20,999 nt of DNA, from NCBI GenBank assembly GCA_910586545.1, contig CAJUIQ010000030.1, positions 1-20,999 on the forward strand, in the 5' to 3' direction. Positions within the stretch are counted from its first letter, which is position 1. Each line of letters opens with the position of its first letter. The DNA comes from an uncultured Eubacteriales bacterium (GTDB lineage Bacteria > Bacillota > Clostridia > Oscillospirales > CAG-272). The translations under genes were made by a program, and so were the position numbers. Positions 15,392 to 20,999 of this stretch are shown piece by piece. The notes under the pieces were generated by a model. It saw nothing but the letters and a program-made list of their open reading frames with translations. It was not told the DNA's origin and ran no database searches.

Positions 15392-15712
15392 TTATTTTTC
15401 TACCTTTCCGTGATAATGTATGATGCCGCCAATATTTTTTATATTGCAGTATCCCATTTGCTTCAGCGCCGCTGCAGCTTGTTTGCTTCTGGAGCCGCTA
15501 TGACAGTATACAAATATAGGGGCGTCTTTTTCAGAAATCTCCTCTTCAATTCTAGCTAACTCTAACAGCGGCAAATTACGACTATTGGGAATGTGTCCGT
15601 CGGCAAATTCTTCCGATGTGCGTACATCCAGTAAAATTGCCCCTTGTGTTTTATGATATTCTTCTAATCCTGCATCGATTGCAGTTTCGGAAAACAATCC
15701 GAAAATTTTCAT
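15392..15712 (-). CDS. Single-domain rhodanese (sulfurtransferase)
   Basis: This small cytoplasmic protein moves sulfane sulfur via a cysteine persulfide. With ATG 15712 (GGAGG 5 bases upstream; the ATG at 15724 lies at the far side of that site) the product is 106 residues. It shows LLDVRTSEEFADGHIPNSRNLP (about 27-48), the classical rhodanese N-terminal motif, and the active loop VYCHSGSRS with Cys70. The 3' end is immediately followed by the CoA-disulfide reductase, which has its own rhodanese domain, so both likely act on the same persulfide pool. No clear promoter consensus is seen upstream. Confidence 0.92.
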   Translation of the reverse strand: MKIFGLFSETAIDAGLEEYHKTQGAILLDVRTSEEFADGHIPNSRNLPLLELARIEEEISEKDAPIFVYCHSGSRSKQAAAALKQMGYCNIKNIGGIIHYHGKVEK

Positions 15713-15793
15713 ACAAGCCTCCAATTATAGAACTTTTACTACTATAAGATATCACAATGTTTTCCATTTTGTTTGTGAGCAAGTCACATTGAA

Positions 15794-15828
15794 AGAAAAA
15801 TCCATCGGCATTGCCGATGGATTTTTCT
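15794..15828 (-). terminator. Terminator after the SGNH-hydrolase gene
   Basis: A perfect 17-bp inverted repeat (15794-15810 with 15812-15828, core TCCATCGGCA) has a very short loop, with A-run and T-run flanks. It overlaps the last two bases of the minus-strand stop codon and separates the envelope genes from the rhodanese operon downstream. Confidence 0.88.
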
Positions 15829-16660
15829 ATGCAAGTTTCGGCGGAATTGGGTGTGTACGGATAAACTGGAGAATTGCCAGATATCCGTCACGAGAAATAT
15901 GGATCCCGTCTTCTACGCCGTATTCGGCACGCAGATATCCATTTTCATCCTTTAGAATCGTTTGCGTGTCCAAATAATATACACCGCATTCTTGTGCAAG
16001 TTCTTGGATCCACACATTACCAGTGTCGATCATATCTTGGGTAATGGAGGCATAATTTTCATGAACACTCTGTGCGCGGGGATAAATAGACTGCAAAATG
16101 ATTTCTGTATTTGGACTTTGCTCTAATATGCCCTGGATCAGTGACGCATAAACTGTTTTAAAGTTTGTTTCCTCCATAAAGCTGATCCCGTTCATACCCA
16201 GGGCGATTACCATAATTTCAGGTTTCTTGATTCCAGCGGCTTCCATGATTGTCATTTCTGTATTGGTTTCCGGGTAGAGAATTTTTGCAGTAAGAACATA
16301 TGCAAGGGTCAGCGTTCCGCAAGTCGGTGTCCATACTTGCGTGGTATTTTTTCCGCCGGGAAGTACTTCTCGATTGCGCAGGTGATGGGTAGTGGAGTCG
16401 CCTACAAAAATAATTTTGTTCTGATAGGCCTCTCCTGCATCTTCGCTTTCTTTCAGCTCGCTTAAGACAGGTGCGGCTGGTGTTGTATCTGCTGAAGTAT
16501 CTGCAGGCTCAACATTTGTCGGCTCGGTTTGTTCGACTTCCTCAGTAGTAACGGCAGAGGATTCCTCTTTGACATCGTCGTTATCAGCACAGCCGGAACA
16601 GCCGATTGCCAATACTGCCGCTAGAAAAATAGAAGTAATACATTTAAAATACTGTTTCAT
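15827..16660 (-). CDS. SGNH/GDSL-type hydrolase, predicted lipoprotein
   Basis: This is probably an esterase or deacylase anchored on the outer face of the membrane. The 277-residue product has a lipoprotein signal peptide ending in LAIGC (Cys21), then a Thr/Glu/Pro-rich spacer (about 30-70). The SGNH fold follows, with block I IIFVGDSTTHH (nucleophile Ser89), block III ALGMNG (Asn157) and block V DGIHISRDGY (Asp251, His254). All expected catalytic positions are present. The ATG 16660 has AGGA 5 bases upstream. It lies 34 bases after the 16695-17123 gene on the same strand without a terminator, so the two are likely co-transcribed. The natural substrate may be an acetylated wall or teichoic-type polymer, which is inference from location only. 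Confidence 0.88.
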   Translation of the reverse strand: MKQYFKCITSIFLAAVLAIGCSGCADNDDVKEESSAVTTEEVEQTEPTNVEPADTSADTTPAAPVLSELKESEDAGEAYQNKIIFVGDSTTHHLRNREVLPGGKNTTQVWTPTCGTLTLAYVLTAKILYPETNTEMTIMEAAGIKKPEIMVIALGMNGISFMEETNFKTVYASLIQGILEQSPNTEIILQSIYPRAQSVHENYASITQDMIDTGNVWIQELAQECGVYYLDTQTILKDENGYLRAEYGVEDGIHISRDGYLAILQFIRTHPIPPKLA

Positions 16661-16694
16661 AATTTCCTATATAATCCATTTTTATTTAAACAAA

Positions 16695-17123
16695 TTAATG
16701 AAATACTGGTTTGTACGAGTCTTTTTTGCTGTTCGTTCGTTTGCTTTTTCGCGTTTTGAAGGAATATAAAACGGCAAACAGGATATAGCCTGCAATAAAA
16801 AGGAAGATAGACAATAGGAGCGTGACACCATTTTTATATAAGCCGCCGCACAGGATGACGGCTATAGCATATAGTAAGGCGGCTGCAAGGAAGTGGAATA
16901 GAATGCGCAATGAAAAAGAGAAGCGATCTAAGCGCAGAATTTGATTGGCACCGCTAAAAAGCAGAGAAAATACAAAGAACAAAAGAATCCATTGAAATGT
17001 CGGGATGAACACCTTTTCCGCGTTGGAAAGCATTGTGCCGATACCATAGATAATCAGTGTAATAATTGTAAAAATGACGCATCCGTTTTTAATTACCTGC
17101 GAAAAAGTCTTTCCTCGTTTCAT
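16695..17123 (-). CDS. Small four-helix membrane protein, possibly DUF3021-like
   Basis: The product is 142 residues using ATG 17123 (GGGAGA about 8 bases upstream; an ATG at 17138 also exists). Four hydrophobic helices are visible: about 15-34, 41-58, 73-92 and 99-117. A basic tail rich in Lys/Arg/Ser follows (KTRKSKRTNSKK). The size, four helices and the segment LRLDRFSFSLRILFHF before helix three recall the DUF3021 group of Firmicutes membrane proteins, but this is a weak resemblance. It sits between an exported M23 peptidase gene and the SGNH lipoprotein gene, all on the minus strand. Confidence 0.75.
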   Translation of the reverse strand: MKRGKTFSQVIKNGCVIFTIITLIIYGIGTMLSNAEKVFIPTFQWILLFFVFSLLFSGANQILRLDRFSFSLRILFHFLAAALLYAIAVILCGGLYKNGVTLLLSIFLFIAGYILFAVLYSFKTRKSKRTNSKKDSYKPVFH

Positions 17124-17199
17124 AAATTTCTCTCCCATTTGTACTTACTTATAGGATACCATGAAACAATCTCAGATGCAAGATAAGATTTGGAAAAAA

Positions 17200-18168
17200 T
17201 CAGTTGGGATGCTGCTTATTTACAGACCAGCGGGTGCTGACTCGTTCTCCGTCTTCTGTAGGCACACTGGGGGCGCGGTTCCTGTATAAAAACTTTGTCA
17301 GCGCGTACATGTCAATCCAAATTTGATTCCAGCCATCCTTTTGCGCGGGATCAAAGATGATTTGTAGTCCGTAATGGAGATGGGGCGTGTTGATGTTATT
17401 AGTATTTTCTTTGGCAGAGTAACCGGTCATTCCCAGATAGCCAATCACTTCCCCCGCGTCAACTTGTTTGCCTTCATACATGTCGTTGTAGGGATGCCCT
17501 TTTCGCAAATGCGCATAGTAATAGTATCGTTTCCCATCGTAAGAGCGAATTCCAATCCGCCAGCCGCCATACTGATTCCACCCGCATGCTTCCACATACC
17601 CGCCTTCTACAGCTACAATCGGTGTGCCTACGCTTCCCATCAGGTCGTGCCCCAAATGGTTTCTTTTATATCCGTAGGAGCGGGCAACGCCAAAATCATC
17701 GGAATGCGTGTAGCTGTAACCCTCGGCAATGGGAGAGTATGCGATCAATCCATACTTTTCTTCTTTTGTGATGGCGCCGTCTTCAGTGGTATATTCAGTG
17801 TATTCGCCTACCATACCGCCGAGTACCGCTTCATAGGCTTGGGAGTAATAGGTATACAATTTTTCATTGTTTGTAATTTTTGCCGGATCTTCTCCTTTTT
17901 GAAGGTTCTCGCCGATTTCTATTAAATCGGTCTTTTTATAGTGCGCAAAATTTCCGCCATACTTTACGGCAAGACATGCTAAAAGCGCCGAAAAAGAACA
18001 GGGGGAGTCACTTTCGTATCCAGTAATACAAAAATCCAGCGCATCCCCCATAGCTGTCTCGCTAACGTCAAAATCAATCCATTTTATATAATCCTGTGCG
18101 CTGACCGCCGGGACTGCTGTTATTAGCAGAACAGCAGACAGCATACATGCTATTGCTTTCTTAAACAT
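17200..18168 (-). CDS. Exported M23-family (LytM-type) metallopeptidase
   Basis: This is predicted to cut peptidoglycan cross-bridges or stem peptides outside the cell. ATG 18168 is chosen (AAGGAAG 8 bases upstream; the open frame reaches 18291 but the added part is not signal-like). The product is 322 residues. A signal peptide covers residues 1-24 (cut near VSA-QD), an unrecognised N-terminal part runs to about 140, and a LytM domain spans about 150-275. Zn ligands are visible as His171 and Asp175 (NHLGHD), and HLH at 263-265 (TPHLHYG), with His220 in the YYYYAHLRKG strand. The catalytic set is complete. The N-terminal region may position the substrate or act as a propeptide. It begins the minus-strand envelope gene group, divergent from nusB. 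Confidence 0.9.
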   Translation of the reverse strand: MFKKAIACMLSAVLLITAVPAVSAQDYIKWIDFDVSETAMGDALDFCITGYESDSPCSFSALLACLAVKYGGNFAHYKKTDLIEIGENLQKGEDPAKITNNEKLYTYYSQAYEAVLGGMVGEYTEYTTEDGAITKEEKYGLIAYSPIAEGYSYTHSDDFGVARSYGYKRNHLGHDLMGSVGTPIVAVEGGYVEACGWNQYGGWRIGIRSYDGKRYYYYAHLRKGHPYNDMYEGKQVDAGEVIGYLGMTGYSAKENTNNINTPHLHYGLQIIFDPAQKDGWNQIWIDMYALTKFLYRNRAPSVPTEDGERVSTRWSVNKQHPN

Positions 18169-18290
18169 GATAAAACTTCCTTTTTGCAATATTTTCGCCA
18201 CTATCAAAAGTATTCCATAGCAGTGCGATAATATAAGCGACACTCTTTTCCTGAACTGGATAGAGCATGCATATTTATAATGAATATTCA

Positions 18291-18319
18291 TTGACTTTTC
18301 TTAGCTTTTTCGGTATAAT
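18291..18319 (+). promoter_or_regulatory. Vegetative-type promoter for nusB
   Basis: TTGACT (18291-18296) and a perfect TATAAT (18314-18319) are 17 bases apart, near consensus for sigma-A and about 47 bases before the nusB ATG. Confidence 0.82.
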
Positions 18320-18366
18320 AAAATATGTATACTTATGGATAAAAATGAAAATTGAGGGTGTCTGGT

Positions 18367-18792
18367 ATGAATAGACGTGAAAGCAGAATTTGCGCTTTTG
18401 AATTGCTTTTTGAAACAGATTTTCAAAAAGAAGCGGTAGATTGGACCCAAATCTATGAGAGCGCTATGCGCAATCGAGGATTAGGAAATCATGTGTTTGT
18501 AAAAACGCTGTATAGTACAGCGATAGAGCATCAGGAAGAAATTGATAGGCTGATTGAAGCCAGTGCGGAAAACTGGCGGCTTTCCAGAATGTCAGTGGTG
18601 ACGAGAGCTGTGCTGCGTATGTGCGTTGGGGAACTGCTTTATTCGGATGTTCCGGCAAAGGTTGCGATCAATGAAGCGGTGGAGGTCTCCAAGCTGTATA
18701 ATGATGATAAATCTACTGCTTTCGTCAACGGAATATTAAATCAAATCGCAAAAGATCAAGGCTTTTTCCAGACACAGGATAGCAATGCGTAA
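18367..18792 (+). CDS. nusB: Transcription antitermination factor NusB
   Basis: NusB is a small cytoplasmic all-helical protein that with S10/NusE binds boxA RNA to allow full-length rRNA transcription. ATG 18367 is preferred (GAGGG about 8 bases upstream); an upstream TTG at 18352 is less likely. The 141-residue product shows the N-terminal NRRESRICAFELLFETDF, the RMSVVTRAVLRMCVGELLY segment, and the signature PAKVAINEAVEVSKLYNDDKSTAFVNGILNQI. This is the normal family length and order. It is first in an operon with the Kae1-like gene, whose start overlaps its end by 8 bases, and xseA, a common clostridial arrangement. Confidence 0.94.
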   Translation: MNRRESRICAFELLFETDFQKEAVDWTQIYESAMRNRGLGNHVFVKTLYSTAIEHQEEIDRLIEASAENWRLSRMSVVTRAVLRMCVGELLYSDVPAKVAINEAVEVSKLYNDDKSTAFVNGILNQIAKDQGFFQTQDSNA

Positions 18793-19759
18793 AAATAATG
18801 CAATGATTCTTGGAATTGATACCAGCAATTATACGACTTCGGCAGCTTTGTGCACGCTGGACGGAGATATAGTGGCAAACGTAAAAAAATTGCTTCCAGT
18901 AGCAAAAGGGAATAGGGGACTGCGCCAAAGTGAAGCGCTGTTTCATCACACAGTACAACTTCCGCAGGTATTAGAAGAAATTCAGACAGTGCTTGCTGGT
19001 AGAAAGCTCCTTGCTGTAGGATATTCTAAAACGCCCCGCGATGAGGCCGGATCCTATATGCCTTGTTTTTTGGCAGGACAGGCTGCAGCAAGTGCAGCGG
19101 CCTGCGCTGCGGATGTCCCTTTGTATAGTTTTTCGCATCAGGGCGGACATGTAATGGCGGCCCTGTACGGGGCTGGAACAATGGAGCATTTAAATCAACC
19201 TTTTGCCGCGTTTCACGTGTCCGGCGGTACGACAGAAATTTTGTTGGTTCGCCCGGACCAAGATAGGATTTTTTCTATAGAAAGAATTGGTGGCACATTG
19301 GATCTTAACGCGGGACAGGTAATTGACCGTGCAGGGGTGATGATGGGAATGCCTTTTCCTGCCGGGCCCGCTATGGAACAGGCTGCAGAGTCGTTTATGG
19401 ATCAGACAAAACCCTGTAAACCGTCTGTCAGAGATTTATATTGCAATTTATCCGGCCTGGAAAACAAGGCCCAGGAAATGTTTAAAAAAGATGGAAACGC
19501 GGGGAGCTGCGCAGCATTTGTGCTGCAATCTGTGCTGCATACCCTGCAGACACTGACAAAGCACCTGCTGGAGATATATCCGGGTCTTCCAATTGTATAT
19601 GCCGGCGGCGTAATGAGCTGCAGCTATATACGAGAGGCGCTGTCTGTCTGGGGCAGCTTTGCCGCGCCGGCTTTTTCATCGGACAATGCGGCAGGAGCGG
19701 CGCTATTGGCGCTGCACAAATATAAAGAAAGGTTTGGGCGAATGGATGGATGTGAGTAA
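18785..19759 (+). CDS. Kae1/TsaD-like (peptidase M22 family) protein
   Basis: This ASKHA-fold ATPase belongs to the superfamily of TsaD, which makes the t6A tRNA modification. The 324-residue product shows ILGIDTSNYTTSAA (8-21), the metal motif H118-x3-H122 (SHQGGH), HVSGGTTEILLV, GGTLDLNAGQVIDRAGVMMG, and the third metal ligand Asp300 (SSDNAAGAALLAL). Each motif differs from canonical TsaD (ETSCDDT, HIEGH, GETIDDAAGEAFDK), so this is more likely the clostridial paralogue than TsaD itself. ATG 18785 overlaps nusB and has AGGA a few bases upstream; ATG 18803 is possible. It is translationally coupled between nusB and xseA. Whether it modifies tRNA is not known from the sequence. Confidence 0.88.
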   Translation: MRKNNAMILGIDTSNYTTSAALCTLDGDIVANVKKLLPVAKGNRGLRQSEALFHHTVQLPQVLEEIQTVLAGRKLLAVGYSKTPRDEAGSYMPCFLAGQAAASAAACAADVPLYSFSHQGGHVMAALYGAGTMEHLNQPFAAFHVSGGTTEILLVRPDQDRIFSIERIGGTLDLNAGQVIDRAGVMMGMPFPAGPAMEQAAESFMDQTKPCKPSVRDLYCNLSGLENKAQEMFKKDGNAGSCAAFVLQSVLHTLQTLTKHLLEIYPGLPIVYAGGVMSCSYIREALSVWGSFAAPAFSSDNAAGAALLALHKYKERFGRMDGCE

Positions 19760-20981
19760 TATGCGGTTTCCTGGCCCACTAACTGTTACAGAACTCAATC
19801 AATTTATAAAAGACTTGATTGATGTGAACCCGCCTTTGTCAGACATCTATATTAAAGGCGAAATTTCCAATTTTAAAGCTCATTCCTCCGGACATTTTTA
19901 TTTTACATTAAAAGATGCGGACAGCGCGCTGAAAAGCGTTATGTTCCGGTCAAGCGCGCAAAAGATGGAATTTATGCCGGAAAACGGTATGAAGGTGATT
20001 GCTCATGGAAGAATTTCTGCTTTTGTGCGGGACGGGGCATATCAGCTTTATGCGGATTCCATGGAACCGGACGGCGTTGGCGCTTTATATATTGCCTTTG
20101 AACAGCTCAAGCGCAAATTGGAGAGTGAAGGGCTTTTTGCGGACGAGAGAAAAAAACCATTGCCCAAAATTCCTTCTGTGGTAGGTATTGTGACGTCTCC
20201 TACCGGCGCAGCGGTGCGGGATATCATTCATATTTGTCGGCGTCGGTTTCCTTATGCAAAGCTGGTTCTGTATCCAGCACTGGTGCAGGGACCGGATGCG
20301 CCTGCAAGTGTAGCGGCGGGCATCGCGTATTTTAATGATACAAACTCTGCAGATGTGCTGATTGTAGGGCGTGGCGGCGGATCGGTGGAGGATTTGTGGG
20401 CATTCAATACGGAGCTTGTAGCCAGAGCTGCCGCCGCTTCGAAAATTCCACTTATCTCTGCAGTAGGCCATGAAACAGACTTTACAATCTGCGATTTTGT
20501 GGCAGATCGGCGCGCACCTACCCCGTCCGCGGCGGCAGAGATTGCTGTACCGGACACAGAAGAATTGAAGCAGAAATTTTTAAACATTATTTCCAGGGAG
20601 CGAGCAGTACTTGGGCGGACTTTGGAGGGATACCGTCAGCGACTGCTTCGCAGCAGTACCTCCCGTGTTCTTCTTTCTCCCATGAATACAATTGAGGATA
20701 GGAGAATGGCGGTTCTTTCCTTGACACAGCGTATGGACCCGGCAATCCAACGCGAACTGGAAAAGAGACAGGGAGAACTGGCGGCCGCTAGCGGAAAACT
20801 AAGCGCGTTGAATCCTATGGCTGTTCTTACCAGAGGGTTTTGCGCAGCTTTCAATGGGGAAGGTAAGATTATCAAATCAGTCGACCATATTAGGATAGGC
20901 GACGAGATTGCAATTCAGATGGCGGATGGCGCGGCACAAGCGAAGGTACATTCTGTGCGGCCATCAGAAAAAAAGGTATAA
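19746..20981 (+). CDS. xseA: Exodeoxyribonuclease VII large subunit
   Basis: XseA with XseB forms exonuclease VII, which trims single-stranded DNA from both ends. ATG 19746 gives 411 residues and overlaps the previous gene by 14 bases; ATG 19761 (MRFPGPLTVTELN) is nearly as likely. The N-terminal OB-fold (IYIKGEISNFKAHSSGHFYF, FTLKD, GRISAFVRDGAYQLY) is followed by the catalytic core. Seen there are VGIVTSPTGAAVRDI, VLIVGRGGGSVEDLWAFN, PLISAVGHETDFTICDFVAD and RAPTPSAAAEIAVP, the conserved XseA motifs. A C-terminal coiled-coil region and the LTRGFCAAFN/GDEIAIQMADG segment complete the protein. Length is near the usual 400-450. The gene is complete and xseB probably follows. Confidence 0.94.
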   Translation: MDVSNMRFPGPLTVTELNQFIKDLIDVNPPLSDIYIKGEISNFKAHSSGHFYFTLKDADSALKSVMFRSSAQKMEFMPENGMKVIAHGRISAFVRDGAYQLYADSMEPDGVGALYIAFEQLKRKLESEGLFADERKKPLPKIPSVVGIVTSPTGAAVRDIIHICRRRFPYAKLVLYPALVQGPDAPASVAAGIAYFNDTNSADVLIVGRGGGSVEDLWAFNTELVARAAAASKIPLISAVGHETDFTICDFVADRRAPTPSAAAEIAVPDTEELKQKFLNIISRERAVLGRTLEGYRQRLLRSSTSRVLLSPMNTIEDRRMAVLSLTQRMDPAIQRELEKRQGELAAASGKLSALNPMAVLTRGFCAAFNGEGKIIKSVDHIRIGDEIAIQMADGAAQAKVHSVRPSEKKV

Positions 20982-20991
20982 GGAGACCGGT

Positions 20992-20999
20992 GTGGATAT
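20992..20999 (+). CDS. xseB: Probable start of xseB (cut by the window edge)
   Basis: AAGGAG overlaps the xseA stop (20980-20985), and a GTG at 20992 follows 6 bases later with GAT as the next codon. Only two codons are inside the window. The assignment rests on the usual xseA-xseB order and spacing. Confidence 0.35.

Noticed and set aside
16661..16694. Terminator or promoter between the small membrane gene and the SGNH gene
   Set aside because: The 34-base gap is AT-rich but has no hairpin. A TTGTTT/TATATA pair has a 14-base spacer and would start inside the ribosome site.

Overview
The window looks like a chromosome segment of a strictly anaerobic, low-to-mid GC member of the Clostridia, probably a gut Oscillospirales/Ruminococcaceae-type organism. 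This is inferred from the rnfCDGEAB gene order, the SLH-domain protein, the glycine-riboswitch-controlled AgcS transporter, the nusB/Kae1-like/xseA block and the clostridial style of the proteins. No database was available. No mobile element, CRISPR array, rRNA or tRNA was recognised.

Layout. 1-464 is the 3' end of a gene with a discoidin (F5/8 type C) domain, probably a carbohydrate-active enzyme. 480-6121 is a six-gene rnfC-D-G-E-A-B operon for an ion-pumping ferredoxin:NAD+ oxidoreductase, closed by a two-way terminator. 6157-7812 (minus) is a large membrane-anchored protein of unknown function. 7813-8274 holds two divergent promoters, a glycine riboswitch and its terminator, upstream of an alanine/glycine:cation symporter (8275-9810). 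9860-11337 (minus) carries a 43-residue Asn/Gln/Lys-rich peptide gene and an exported SLH-domain protein. 11460-13602 (plus) carries ilvE and an unknown two-helix membrane protein. 13691-15712 (minus) is a persulfide/CoA-disulfide pair: a rhodanese and a CoA-disulfide reductase with a fused rhodanese domain. 15827-18168 (minus) holds three envelope genes: an SGNH-hydrolase lipoprotein, a small membrane protein and an exported M23 peptidase. 18291 to the end (plus) is nusB, a Kae1/TsaD-like gene and xseA, with the probable first codons of xseB at the edge. Four long perfect hairpins (6124, 9814, 13627, 15794) separate the units.

The most interesting part is the Rnf operon, which departs from the textbook complex in several ways. 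RnfA lacks both cysteines that normally help hold the membrane [2Fe-2S] cluster between RnfA and RnfE, while RnfE keeps its pair. RnfG has an N-terminal extension and a Thr/Pro/Glu-rich tail of about 135 residues. RnfC is split by a reading-frame change and has altered residues in conserved motifs. Either this is a divergent Rnf with changed electron routing or part of it is decaying. The second notable element is the glycine riboswitch. It appears to be a single aptamer with a degenerate 5' partner and a leader-linker helix, and its geometry would fit an OFF switch for glycine uptake.
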